Assembly (NCBI GenBank): GCA_033439795.1
Contig: JAUTDP010000007.1
Location: 3,162,001-3,226,000, forward strand
Origin: Sordaria brevicollis
Taxonomy: Eukaryota; Ascomycota; Sordariomycetes; Sordariales; Sordariaceae
Direction of reading: 5' to 3'
DNA length: 64,000 bases
In this document: in pieces, positions 22,622 to 34,047 of the stretch
Numbering within the stretch: the first letter of the stretch is position 1
Layout of the letters: every line of letters begins with the position of its first letter
Position numbers and translations under genes: made by a program
Notes under the pieces: model-generated
The model's database searches: none
What the model was told of the DNA's origin: nothing
Seen by the model: only the letters and a program-made list of their open reading frames with translations

Positions 22622-24183
22622 ATGGATTCACTCATTCGAACATTCTCAGAAGCGCAGACAAGCCGTCACGGATATCAGCTGGCGCAGACACTGTCGCCTG
22701 ATCTCCCACAGCAGCAGCTTCAGGCTATATGGCAAAGTTGCGGTCATCACGATGCTCAGAATGTCATCAAGCGCGGCATCCAAAATAGCACGTCAGGCTT
22801 CGAGAAGTTACCCAAGGATGAGGTGCAAGGTTGGAGTGATGTGTACCTTGCCTACTGGAAGGCCATCGGCGAGCTTCTCCCTGCCCTAAATCAAGCGCCC
22901 CAAGCTTCATGGACAAAAGTGTACGATGCGTGGAAGGAGCTCCTCTCTGCGTTATACAGAGGCTACATCGGCCAGGGTTTTGAAGCGTGGTCAATTCCGT
23001 GCCTATATGTCGTGGCCAAGAATCTGCGCATCTTTGCCCTGAAAGCCGACGAGGAGCGCAACAATAACGTAGCCGCTGGAGACACATCAGGCCAGATCTT
23101 CCAGGATGACTTTGACCCCGAATCAGAACAACATCAAAAATTGGAGGACTGCGCCCGCCAGCTCAACAGAATCTTTACGCTGTGTCTGAACGACAGGTAC
23201 TGTTCTTTCATAACCACATATGCATGCTCCCGAACGGACGGACACTGACGATGTTATAGGGCACCCCTGGAGGAGTCGCGGAAATGGGGTATTTACTATA
23301 TCATCAACCTTCTTTTCAAGACATACTTTAAGCTGAACTCGGCCAGTTTATCCAAAAACATCCTCAAGACATTGTCAGCTTATCGAGGTGACATGCCGCC
23401 CCTATCCGCCTTCCCCAAGTCACAGCAAGTGACTTTCAAATACTACGAGGGAGTCCTGTGCTTCCTGGAGGAGAATTATCATCAGGCAGAGGAGCATCTG
23501 ACACATGCGTGGTCTCTCTGCCACAAGGACGCCATGAAGAACAAGGAGTACGTTTAATAACATCCCTTCACAATATCAAAAACTCGAATCGGTAAATTAA
23601 CTTTGTCCGTACTAGGCTCATCCTCACCTACCTCGTCCCCTGCCACCTCCTCACAACACACACTCTCCCCAGCAAAAAGCTGCTCGAGCCGTACCCGCGA
23701 CTCCAGAAGCTGTTCCTGCCACTATGCGACTGCATCAAGAAGGGCCAGCTGCACGCATTCGACCTGGCTCTCCAGGAAGGCGAAAACGAGTTCGTCAAGC
23801 GGCGCATCTACCTGAGCATGGAGCGAGGCCGCGACCTTGCGCTGCGCAATCTTCTGCGCAAAGTCTTCATTGCCGGCGGATTCGAGGAGCCCAAGACGGA
23901 GGGCGGTCCGAGGTTGCGGCGCACTCGCATTCCCATTGCCGAGTTCGTTGCTGCCATCAGTCTTGGGAGCAAGAAGGCGATGGATACGGATGAAGTCGAG
24001 TGTCATATGGCGAATATGATCTACAAGGTGAGTGGGCAGGCACTTTGTACGAGGCCTCGAAATTTTGGATGGTTTTACTGATCAACTGGAATTATCTAGG
24101 ACATGATGAAGGGCTACATCGCTCGCGAGCGTGGCTTTGTGGTACTAAGCAAGAGCGGAGCCTTCCCCGGAACTGGTGTATAG
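22622..24183 (+). CDS. csn12: Csn12-like PCI-domain protein
   Basis: Homologue of yeast Csn12/Thp1 and metazoan PCID2: PCI-domain proteins that pair with Sem1/Sac3 in mRNA export (TREX-2-like) or associate with the COP9 signalosome. Exons: 22622-23196, 23260-23547, 23616-24027, 24100-24183; 452 aa, typical of the family. All introns are short GT-AG. N-terminal half: a helical repeat array ([37 protein letters not shown]). Exon 2 carries [18 protein letters not shown] and [20 protein letters not shown], the conserved TPR-like helices. Exon 3 carries [20 protein letters not shown] and [20 protein letters not shown]. The winged-helix end is [20 protein letters not shown] to [20 protein letters not shown]. 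The ATG at 22622 follows an in-frame upstream stop region. Which complex it serves in this fungus cannot be read from sequence. Confidence 0.92.
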
Positions 24184-24924
24184 AGTGCCAAGCTGTGATG
24201 GGGCACGATGCTTTGAATGGACATTGGGGACAGAGAGCAAACCCGAAGCACGCTTTTGGAGCTGGTGTGCAAAACAGTGGGATATGTGCTCGCCATTGGG
24301 GTGCTGTGTCAATACTGTCAATGAATTGCGGTTCTTTTAGTGGTTGCGGTCATTCGGATAGACAAAATCATACTTAATCAGAACGCAAAAGGTTACCATC
24401 TGCACGATACCTCCTTGAAGAGCCACTTGAATGCCGTGTTATGGTCATTTGCGTGAAGAAGTTATGGCAACACCAGGGACAAAGTTACATCATCAAACCA
24501 ATGGATTGTCGTGAAATATATGTCAACAAACACGGTCAAGTGAAGTCAGCCCTACTAAACAGCGTAAACAACAGAAAGATCTTGGAAACTCAATATACAC
24601 GGCCTGCTCCTAATTCCTTCCCGCACAGCATTCAGATCAATTTTATTCGAGGAATCAATCCTGATACCATTCATACAGATCCGTACCCCTTTCATAACAC
24701 TGTAAAGAAAAAACATCAAGTTTTACCCCTTCCTTTTGTGCCCCTTGGGGATCAAATCGAACCTTCCATAACGCCACGAGACATAGAGGAAGAAGTGATA
24801 TCATATGAAAGAGAAAATAATGACGAGAGAAAACATCCGAGGGTAGAGCATTTTAATTTGAAATCATGAAATCGTCAAAGAAATAGGGCACTCAGAAGCC
24901 AGAGGAAAAAAAGAAAGACAAAGA
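24184..24924. other. Intergenic between convergent genes
   Basis: 741 bp of shared 3' flank between csn12 (+) and the BTB gene (-). The AT-rich open frame 24441-24869 has no recognisable content. Confidence 0.55.
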
Positions 24925-26167
24925 CTAAGCCTGAGAGCAGTCATTCTCGTTGGCAGAGTTTTGTTGGGTATCTTGTTGAGTATCTTGCTCAGTATCTTGC
25001 TGAGTGTCGTGTTGGGTGCTGCTAATAGAGTATGGGAGTTAGCCAAAGGACTAGATGATATGATGTCCTCCCTCCCGGCCGAAAAGGACAACGAGGGGTG
25101 ACACTTGAGATAATACGCCAAAGATACTTACGAAACAACAGACAGATCATCAACATGATTACACAAGGCCACAAACAGATCGAAGAAGAGATCACTGCCA
25201 CCATGAAACATCTCCAACTGCATGGTGCCGCTGCACTTGAACGTATTGCGACCGCGGATGATGAGCGCCAGGTAGTGAGCCCGAAGCTTGGAGTCGGTGT
25301 CGGGGGTGTTGGCATAGGCATATCGGGCTGAGGTCAGGATGGTGCTGGCCATTATTCCGCACTCTGTATGCGGTGCATGGTATCTGTGTCAGTTCAATCC
25401 AAACTGTGAAAGACTGGGACAGTAGAGGGACGGAGAGAACAGGAATGAAAGTGAACTTACGAAGACCCTGCTTCCTCAACGCAATCCTCTTCAGCTCCTC
25501 CAGCCCATATTTCTCTCCAGCGCAGTAGATCACTGTGTCCTTCAGCACTTCACCATCCACCGAGTGATGATAGATGGTAGGCGCCTCCCTACCAAGGCGA
25601 TTACCGCCTCCGTTCCTATTCCTGTTCCTCCCTGCTGTTGATTTGGACTCTTCCAACTCCCACGTGTTCCGGCTCTTATCGTGAACGAGGCGGGGATGGT
25701 AGTCACCCTTGTAAAGGTATTCGAGTACACACGAAAAGATCTCGGGTTCCTCGTGGGGAAGCAAGATCCGCTTGGTTTCGCCCTCGGAGAACTGAGTGTC
25801 GAGGATATGCTTGAAGAAGGGAGAGGCGGATAGCACGTTTTCGTGGGCGGCGAAGATGCGCGTCTCCTGGCCGATTACGAGGGTGACAATGGGTGAGATG
25901 GGGTTCGGGTTACTACTGAGAGAACAGGGAACGAAGTCAGAGTAAGGTCGTGAAAGCGATACTTTATTTCCAAGGGCTGAAAACGTACTCAGCGCGAGCC
26001 ATTGTTTCTGCAATCGTCGTCGCATTAGGACGAAGATGACGAGAATCGTACCGACGCTTGGAAACTCCCGCTTCTTTGGTGAGGGACATGGATGAGTTCG
26101 ACCTGACTAGCCTCGGTGGCTTAGAGCTACTCCTGGACTGGGGAATGTCGAGGCGTCGAGAGGACAT
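24925..26167 (-). CDS. BTB/POZ-domain protein
   Basis: Exons (minus): 26167-25989, 25915-25461, 25363-25132, then 25018-24925 (or 25021-24925); about 319 aa. Residues 1-60 are a Ser/Arg-rich leader. The BTB fold follows: PIVTLVIGQETRIFAAHENV, SASPFFKHILDTQFSEGET, ILLPHEEPEIFSCVLEYLYK, with the usual H-x-x-L/V-x-x-S-x-F-F pattern. Exon 3 forms the helical back part (MASTILTSARYAYANTPDTD, LFFDLFVALCNHVDDLSVV). The tail is a short tandem of Gln-Asp-Thr units (TQQDTEQDTQQDTQQ). BTB domains mediate dimerisation and often act as Cul3 adaptors. Many filamentous-fungal BTB-only proteins of this layout exist and their targets are unknown. The last intron ends in a tandem TAGCAG acceptor, allowing two products differing by one Ser. 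Confidence 0.88.
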
Positions 26168-27472
26168 TGTGAAAAGCGAAGTCACGATGACTTGCTCTTT
26201 CTGCTGGTTTGGCACTTCTTGGAGGTGAAAGGCGATAATCGGACAAAGGCTTGCATCAAGTAAGATATTTCAGAACGACATGTATCGGCGTGGAAGAAGA
26301 CGAGGATTGGTTGATCAACGGAAAAGAAAAAAAAATGGACAAGATCTCATCCGTAGAGATCGGGTAACGAAATCTGGTAGATGGCACTCATCTACCGACT
26401 GCAAGTGTCGAGTGTTCGAACTTTGAAATCTTGAACAAGAAAAGGACGAGGAGCCTGGATAATAATTGACGGGCCAAGCATCCTTATATGATGCGAACCA
26501 TGTCTATCTGGACGCCTAGTCGTTTCCGTTTGTGCCACTAGGCTGCAACCAGTCCCGAGTGATACCTTGAACCTTGATGGGCAGATAGCGTGGTAGCCTT
26601 GGCTGGCACAACCTGCACGAGTATTGTTCACACCATCAAACGTGATTTGACACGTCAAGTGTTCGGGGCGGGAAACGGGATATGCGCACGAGGTCACCTG
26701 ATGTAGCGCTAGTCCATTTCGAGAGCGTTGACATGGGTGTCGAGATCGGTCGGCCTCCCTCCTCTTTCCTTTTCATAGTGAAAAGTGGCCCGGAATGGGA
26801 TCGAGGGATCATCGATCAATATGCAAGGGCGAGGGGAGCCGGGGTTGGTGTGCGGGATGGCGAGCGGGATGGTGGCAGACTGGCAGGCACATACAAACGG
26901 CGCTTAGGGGGAAAGAACACTGGAATGGATCGTTAATTGGCGCAAGGTTCTTTGCCGGAGACACTCTGACCCGCGGTTTCCAAAATTATAATGGTTTCTC
27001 AGCTCTCTCGGTGAGCTTCATTGAGACAATATGGTGGCCTCGTTTCATCGATTCACAATGCCCAAGGTTGCCTGTCATCGATAACAACTGCGTAGTGTCA
27101 TCTGGGCTTGGCATGGACTGATGTCTGGTAAGTGCCAGGAATAGCTTCAAGCCATTCCATCGAGCAAGACAAGAACCTTCCTAAAACCTGCCGTCAGCTT
27201 CTGCTGCGAGTTGATCGGTCTAAGCTTAAACTCCCTTGGAGTGATGCTGACGACGTACACCCGAAATTTTACCCAGTCAAACCAGGACTTGGGAGCCCCA
27301 GTTCCTACGGCAGCCACCTGTGTCCCACAAGGCGCAATCCATTTTGTACCACGACAGTATCAGAGCTCTGCGCCTCCGTGATGTGATGGAAGCGCGATAT
27401 TGGTCTCAAGCTGCCTCGCTCGAGTGACACCTCACAATTGTAATGGCCGAGGTCTTCGTTTGCTGTCTCTCA
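26168..27472. other. Intergenic: promoter of the BTB gene and 3' flank of the hydrolase gene
   Basis: 1.3 kb, no supported gene. A short homopurine run GAAAAGAAAAAAAAATGG lies near 26320. Confidence 0.5.
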
Positions 27473-28921
27473 TCACAGTGTCTCCTCTCGCCCTCTGGCT
27501 TGGTCGCTGCCATGCTTGTCCATGGCACGTTCCGCAGCATATGAGCTATTATGCGGCACATGTTCGCCAGACCGGTGTGGCTGTTTACCGCCATGCGATA
27601 GATGCCTGCAGTCTCGAATGCCACTCAGTGCTTGCTTTGTCAATTGCACAACCCCACGAGCAGCCAGCCTCTTGCCTTCAATTCTCATAATGGCATCGCT
27701 GTGAAAAGCCGACGGAGACTTGACCCGTTCAACTGGGAGTCCCAAGTCCTGACATCTTTCGAGCAGACGTTCGGCATGTTCTGGAGGGACAAGCTCGTCT
27801 CTCTCGGCCTCAAGGATGAATATGTTTGGTGGTGGCCTTCCCATCTCTTTCGCTGTGTTGGCAATGGTCTCCATGTTTGTCCAGCTATCCAGATGATTGC
27901 GCAAGAATGGCCACAGGCGCTTGTAGGGAAGCCATTTCTGAGGATACAACGTTTCCAGCATGGTCCTGACGGACAAGAATGGGGTTTCAAGGAGCAATCC
28001 CCGAACTGGCACATTTTCTGGTATCTTACCTGTTGCGGCGAGGTTGGTGGCTACGCCACAGCCGATACTTTGTCCCCAGAGCAAGAGGATAGGTTGAGGA
28101 GCATCGCTGGCTGACCCATACAGTTGCTCATGATACTGAGAGATCCAGCGCACACCAGCTTCAGCATCCAGCCTCAGACCAGGTTCGGAGGGTCGACCCC
28201 GGGATGTCCAATATCCTCTGTAACTCAGACAGATAAAGGATATCTGCAACGGTGCCAAATCTGGATTGTGGCTGTCGCTGACATTTCGAAGCACCCATGA
28301 CAAGTCCGGTAATCGAGGCGGAATGGATGCGGCGTTCCCTGGTTTTCCACATTAGTCGTAAAGTTCGGACACGTAGACATGAGAGTACGAACCTTGGAAA
28401 TAGAGAACGTATACATGGGCCATCGCTGCTTGTTTATCTGTAGGACTTTTTCCCTTTTGCATCGGGACAGTTGTCATGGCCATCGCCAGATCTGTCCCGT
28501 CTGCTGCTCGAGTTCTTTCATCTGTCCACTTGATCCCACCACAGTGGTTGGCATAGTTCTCAATGAGCTCCCATGGAGAGTTGGGTGGGAATCCGGGCAT
28601 GTATATGATCTTGTTCTGGAACACAACCAGCATCATACACTTCCATATGTATAAAGCCACCAAAAGCCCCACGAATACGACCGGTGGCATCAACGCCGTC
28701 GGAATGTGAATGTATCGTACAGTGATGCGGCCGTTACCAACAACATGTGGAAAGGCACATGGCTTGAACTTCAGGGGAGCGATCGATGTCCTGACAGCAG
28801 CCGTCCCAAGTCGTGAACTTCCGATGTAAGTTCTACCTGTACGACAGCTCGGAAGTATAGAAACTGGACGATGTCGTCCCAAGTGAGCCCTTGAGGCGGA
28901 CACGAGACATCGTGAGGCCAT
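27473..28921 (-). CDS. Membrane-anchored alpha/beta hydrolase (Bem46/ABHD13-like)
   Basis: Exons (minus): 28921-28393 and 28338-27473; 464 aa. The basic N-terminus is followed by one membrane helix at about residues 74-97 (LMPPVVFVGLLVALYIW), then FQNKIIYMPGFPPNSPWE, a segment typical of Bem46-like hydrolases that face a membrane. The catalytic triad candidates are the nucleophile Ser in LLLWGQSIGCG (GxSxG, about residue 266), Asp in EAERDELVPPEHAE and His in FHSDAIM. The intron donor is GTTCGT, weaker than the window norm, but the join G|GG gives the unbroken reading VLYFQGNAASIPPRL. The final 40 residues after the His are not typical of the family, so the true 3' end could involve another splice. 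Substrate is unknown, probably a lipid or acyl ester. It is divergent from sds22. Confidence 0.87.
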
Positions 28922-30079
28922 TGGGGGGAAAACTTTGTGAGACAATGGCACTTGTCTCACCCGAGCAATCTGCAGGATTTCACGCAGCTCGTTTCCATTG
29001 CTTAATCTCGTGTTCAACTGCCACTTGTCGATGTCTCCTGCAAGGTGTTCTGCACATGCGCTTCCACAACTTCCCCTCGAGTCGGAGATTGTTGGCCAGG
29101 TTTGGTGGCGCAATCGAGTCGGCAGGAGTCTAAAACAGAGAAGCGAATCCAAACACCCCAACGCTGGCGCTCTGTAATTCGTCCGAAATGCCTCGATAAT
29201 GTATGGACTTGGGAGACGGCAGAGAAGAATGTGATTTGCCCGGAAGAGCGGTTGAAGTTCCAGGCCTTCTGAGGCTTTTTGAAAGACTACTGTGTAGACC
29301 TCTCCGGATGATGGGGCTCGGTGTTGGGAGTCCTCCTTTTAATAAACAAATTTGATGGATTGAAAATAACTCAATCGTAACCACAATGACGGTGGAGTTT
29401 GTTGGTTTGTGACAACCCTAGACGATGTTGACTACCGTCAAATCGGTCCCGGTCCTTCAGCCGAAAAATCGATGATGATGCTCGGGGGACAAATTTCGGG
29501 ATGATGCCCTCACGTTCGAGAGCTCCTGCACTAACAGGACCCCTGTACGACCAACCTTTCCCGGTCTGCCCAGGTGTCAGTGAAGCGGGCATTGCGCGGT
29601 GCACCCACTGATGCGATCCCCGCATTTGTCCGCCTCAGGGGATCAACCAAAGGGACTACCTCTAGCGCATGACGGGACACCCCAGCGGGTGGCTGGAATT
29701 GGTCCATTGCCATGACGATGTGCCATGAGGAAGGCAGGCCCCTCCTCCTGTAGATGCGACTTCCATTTGTTTGATTTTCGATCAGCAAGAAAAACGTTTG
29801 GAGATTCTCCAATTTGATCCGTTCATATAAATGATCAGTCACTACGTCTGTCCAACAAATACTACCCAACACCGACAACAACCGCGCCGTTACTTCCGAC
29901 TGCGCCATTAAACTGATCAACGCTGTCCTCAAGCCCCGGGATAAAACCAGTTTGCGGCCTAGTTATCATTCGACTTTTGGACACTTCTTGAGCACGACTA
30001 CGACTGTTCCACGGCTTTGCGCAACATTCCCGTCGAGAACTGAAACCAACTACACAATCGCCTGTACAATACCGCAACC
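28922..30079. promoter_or_regulatory. Divergent promoter region of hydrolase (-) and sds22 (+)
   Basis: 1.16 kb between the two starts. AC-rich leader sequence precedes the sds22 ATG. No further gene is recognisable. Confidence 0.55.
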
Positions 30080-31379
30080 ATGCCGGCTCCCATTGAAGAA
30101 GGCAGCAAGACACCGAGCCACCACTCGCCAGGCCACCATATCGAGCTGGTCGACGACCATCCTTCACCACGACACGAGGGCGAAGCCGGAAGTCCCGCTC
30201 TCAGAGATAGTAAAGGCTGGGACGGGAAGCTGCGGGTGCCTAAGAGTGCCGTGCTCACAAATCCCGAAGCTTTATCGGATCCAGAATACTCAGACGACGA
30301 CAACGTTGTTCCCGGCGAGGAGGTTGCGGCGGATGAAGGCAAGCACTCCAATTTCTGACGACGGTACCATAGAAACGAAATAACGCGTGGCTGACCGTCA
30401 ATTCGTCTGCTTTACAGATCTTCTCGACAACGAGCCTGAAGATACTGACGAGATTATCTGCACCCACTCCCGCATTCAGTCCATCTCGGCTTTGCGCCTC
30501 GAGCGCTTCAAGCAAGTTGCTCGCATTTGCCTTCGCCAAAATTTGATCCAAGATATCGAAGGCCTTGCTGGCGTGGCCGAGACCCTCCAAGATCTCGATC
30601 TTTACGACAACCTGATTTCGCACATCGGCCGCGGTCTGACCGACCTCACGAATCTGACCAGCCTCGATTTGAGCTTCAACAAGATCAAACACATCAAGCA
30701 CGTCAATCACCTGACCAATCTGACGGATCTCTTCTTTGTTTCCAACAAAATCAGCCGCATCGAAGGGTTGGAAGGCCTCGACAAGCTGCGCAACCTCGAA
30801 CTAGGTTCGAACCGCATCCGCGAAATCCAGAACCTCGACTCGCTCAAGAACCTCGAGGAGCTCTGGGTGGCCAAGAACAAGATCACCGAACTCACCGGCC
30901 TCGGCGGTCTTCCCAAGCTGCGTCTTCTCAGCATTCAGTCCAACCGCATCCGCGATCTCTCTCCCTTGCGCGAAGTGCCCCAGCTCGAGGAGCTGTATAT
31001 CTCGCACAACGCGCTCGAGTCTCTCGAAGGGCTGGAGCACAACACCAAGCTGCGAGTGCTGGACATTTCCAACAACAAGATCGCCAGCCTGAAGGGCATC
31101 GGCCCCCTCGCGGAGCTTGAGGAGCTGTGGGCGAGCTACAACATGGTCGGCGATTTTGCCGAGGTCCAGCGAGAACTGAAGGACAAGAAGAACCTGACGA
31201 CCGTGTACTTTGAGGGAAATCCGTTGCAGCTCAGGGCGCCGGCGCTGTACAGAAATAAGGTCCGGTTGGCACTGCCACAGGTCCAGCAGATTGATGCTAG
31301 TAAGTTGAATCTGGAATATGATAGGACGAATCAAACACTCGCTAACATACAAATCCACGCAGCATTCGTCAGGGTATGA
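30080..31379 (+). CDS. sds22: Protein phosphatase 1 regulatory subunit Sds22
   Basis: Leucine-rich-repeat regulator of the PP1 catalytic subunit (yeast Sds22, human PPP1R7), acting in the nucleus and cytoplasm on mitotic exit and PP1 maturation. Exons: 30080-30338, 30418-31299, 31363-31379; 385 aa. Residues 1-86 are a disordered acidic head. From about residue 105 there are roughly eleven SDS22-type LRRs of 22 residues (LQDLDLYDNLISHI, LTSLDLSFNKIKHI, LRNLELGSNRIREI, LEELWVAKNKITEL, LEELYISHNALESL, LRVLDISNNKIASL), followed by the LRR cap (KNLTTVYFEGNPLQ ... QQIDATFVRV). Intron 1 starts with GC, not GT (G|GCAAGC), and ends TTTACAG with a CTGAC branch: a GC-AG intron. Intron 2 is 63 bp without stops, so retention would add 21 residues in frame. 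Confidence 0.96.
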
Positions 31380-32170
31380 TCTTCATGGACTATAGACCGA
31401 GTCTTTTCCCGTTTGTTTTCAATGTCCTTTCTTGCGTTAGACAGGTGTTTTTAACTTATCCAAAAAGGAACAAAAGAGGTAGATGGATGTCGGGTTTTGG
31501 AGGGTTTGCAGAGCATGATAATTGTGTAGTCAAGAGTTTCATGCAGCATGGCAATGGCGTTCATGGTAGTATTTACGGCGTTAGATATGAAGGGTTGTTG
31601 AAGTAAGCACAACCGACAATTTGATGGACTTCCAGTAGATCATCGATTCCTTTTCGTCTCATCCCGACCATCGAGTTCTTCCGTCCGGTCTTTGTTTGAG
31701 CACTGCACATCATCATTTCGCCCCAACCGCGGGAGAGCCTCTTCGACCCCAAGAAGATCATGCTTTTCAAAACGGACGACAACGACAGTCTCATCACTAC
31801 TTCGCCTAAGCGATAAACGGGGATCAAAAGTGCCCAAAAAAAATTCTGATATCCCTTATTTCTTTATATACAAGACAGGATATCAAGCTCGTAAACAAAA
31901 AAAATGGCCTGGAGCCGGGAGAGTTGATCTGTTCTCACACCCCTTTTCTGGGGCATGTTAACAGTAACGATAGGATGTTCCCCCATCGTTAAAGCACGGT
32001 GACCAGCCGTCTCTCCTTCTCAGTGTCTCTGATAATGGTCGTTTGTGAGAGTGTGCGATTGCAATGGCGCGGGAGCGCCCAAAGCGTTATGGGTATATTG
32101 CACACTCATCAACGGGGAGTAAGAGGGATTGTGGAAGGGAAATTCGGGGGAAAATGCTTTTTGAGTGCAT
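31380..32170. other. Intergenic between convergent genes
   Basis: 791 bp of 3' flank shared by sds22 (+) and xylose reductase (-). No supported gene. Confidence 0.55.
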
Positions 32171-33532
32171 TTAACCGAAGATCCAGAGGTTCTCAGCGGG
32201 GAAGTACTGTAAAGTGAAATATTAGTTGTATGATCTTATATGACTATCATCGGAAGCCAAATTTGGGCGCCGATACGCAGGGAAAAAACTCACGTTGGTG
32301 GGCTGGTTGAAGCGGATGCCACGGTCGAAGCCAGAGATGGTCTTGATGTCCTCCTCGGAGAGATCAAAGTCAAGGGAGTTGAGGTTGGACTTCATGGTGG
32401 CCTCGCGGCTGGACTTGGGGATGATGGCAAGGCCGCGCTGGGTGGCCCAACGGAGGAGGACCTGAGCGGGATCCTTGTTGTACTTCTCGCCGATGGCCTT
32501 GATGGTGGGGTCCTCGAGGAGGGGCTGGAGCTTCTGGGCGTGCTCCATGTTGAACTCGCGGAAGGAGGCAGGGCCGAAGGAGGAGTAGGCGGTCACAGCG
32601 ATGCCCTCAGCCTTGGCGAGGTTGAGGAGGTTCTGCTGGACGAGGTAGGGGTGGTGCTCGATCTGGAGGGTGGCAGGGCGGATCTTGGCGTAGCGGAGGA
32701 GGTCGTAGAGGAGCTGGCCCTGGAAGTTGGAGACACCGATGCTCTTGGCGAGACCCTTCTCGACGAGGGACTCCATGGCGGTCCAGGTCTCCTGGATGGT
32801 GGCCTTGGAGGGGCGGATCTCGCTCTTGCCGTCGTAGTGCCAGCCGGGAGGGTAGCGGACGGAGGGGTCGACATACTCGAGGGCGACGGGGAAGTGGATC
32901 AGGTAGAGGTCGAAGTAGTCGACGCCCCAGTCGGCAAGCTGCTTGCGGACAATGGGCTCGACGCGGTCACCGTCGTGGAAGGTGTTCCAGAGCTTGGAGA
33001 CGATGAAGAGGTCCTCGCGCTTGACGATGCCCTCCTTGATGGCACGGGCAACACCCTGGCCGCACTCAACCTCGTTGCCGTAGTCTGTAACCAAGCCATA
33101 TCGAGTCAGCCAACATGAACCAATGCCATTGAATCTACCACGTCTGTGATGGCAATGTTCTCTCGGGTGATTTTAACGGATGAATGCGTTCCCTTTCGCT
33201 TGCAAGCTAGGCGGGCTGAAGCGAGCAGGGGATGAGGTGGGGTAAACGTCGTGTAAGTGTCCCATGCCCCGCGATGGTGTTACTGCTCGTCATTCTCTCT
33301 TCTAACTGAAGGAGGAACTCCACGAGAGTTGACCACACGAAGGGAGACACCTGTGTTGACATTGGGTAGTTGCGAGGGCTCAAGACGTACCGCAGGCACC
33401 ATCGAAGAGACGGTAACCGGCCTTGATGGCGTTGTAGACGACATCGGAGGCGATGGAGCCGTCGACCTTCCAGAGGCCGAAGCCGACCTGGGGCATGTCG
33501 AAGCCGGAGTTGAGCTTGATAGCGGGAACCAT
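32171..33532 (-). CDS. xyl1: NAD(P)H-dependent D-xylose reductase
   Basis: Aldo/keto reductase (AKR2B type) reducing D-xylose to xylitol, the first step of fungal xylose and pentose catabolism, in the cytosol. Exons (minus): 33532-33391, 33084-32294, 32206-32171; 322 aa, the same length as the characterised Neurospora enzyme. The catalytic tetrad is visible: Asp44 and Tyr49 (LFDGACDYGN), Lys78 (FIVSKLWN), His111 ([13 protein letters not shown]). The substrate loop [18 protein letters not shown] and the cofactor motif [13 protein letters not shown] are present; the C-terminus is FNQPTN joined to [11 protein letters not shown]. The last exon has 12 codons including the stop. Intron 1 is long (306 bp) and separates Asp44 from Tyr49; Tyr49 is two codons into exon 2. 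Codon bias is strong, suggesting high expression. A TATA-like sequence and a MITE lie just upstream. Confidence 0.97.
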
Positions 33533-33620
33533 TTTGTCTGTTGTGAGGGTGTTGAGGTGTGTGTGTGAGACAGGAAGAGATCAAACAAGCCAGGCAAGAT
33601 GGCAGAGCGGCTACGATGGT

Positions 33621-33630
33621 ATTTATAATT
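33621..33630 (-). promoter_or_regulatory. TATA-like element of xyl1
   Basis: On the minus strand AATTATAAAT lies about 90 bp before the ATG, the only such element in the proximal promoter, with a CA-repeat leader (CACACACACACC) downstream of it. A CreA-type GTGGAG (SYGGRG) occurs near 33655. Position and sequence fit a core promoter; function is inferred. Confidence 0.5.
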
Positions 33631-33724
33631 GCTCTCTCGTTCGTAGGTGGGTGGAGGCCAGAACTTTCCCGGTCACTCGCACCGTCATATGTAGAGATAT
33701 GTACATACCCCGAAGGCCAACCTA

Positions 33725-34047
33725 CAGTAGAGTCCCCTGTTCCAACACCCCCCATTTGGAGCAACCCCCCCTGTTGTAGCAACACCTTGGGCCAAATTTC
33801 TCTTTTTACTATGGCTAAGCGCAAACCAGCAAATAGCAAACGCAAATGGGGGGGTGTTGCTCATATTTTGTATGGCGAAATGCAAAATCCGGGGGTCATC
33901 GCTTCTTGGCAAGCTAGTTTTAGTGCATTTTTTTGGGGATGCTTTGGTCATATAGTCCGTGCACTACACACCAGTACGAACAACTCCCCTTTACGAGCAA
34001 TACTGGTGCCCATATTTACAAGGGTGTTGGAACAGGGGACATGACTG
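33725..34047. mobile_element. MITE of pogo/Tc1-mariner type, 323 bp
   Basis: Terminal inverted repeats of about 27 bp at 33725-33751 and 34021-34047. Both start CAGT and share GTCCCCTGTTCCAACACCC after three differing bases. TA dinucleotides flank both ends (33723-33724 and 34048-34049), the target duplication expected for Tc1/mariner/pogo elements. Inside are secondary inverted repeats (GAGCAACCCCCCCT at 33759 against GGGGGGTGTTGCTC at about 33849). There is no transposase; a 78-codon frame starting MAKRKPANSKRK is too short and unrecognised. It is therefore a non-autonomous element. It sits 192 bp upstream of the xyl1 start codon. Confidence 0.85.

Noticed and set aside
32240..33118. 292-codon plus-strand open frame opposite xylose reductase
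   Set aside because: It is an exact shadow of the strongly biased xyl1 coding strand; Gly/Leu/Val/Asp monotony is typical of such antisense frames.
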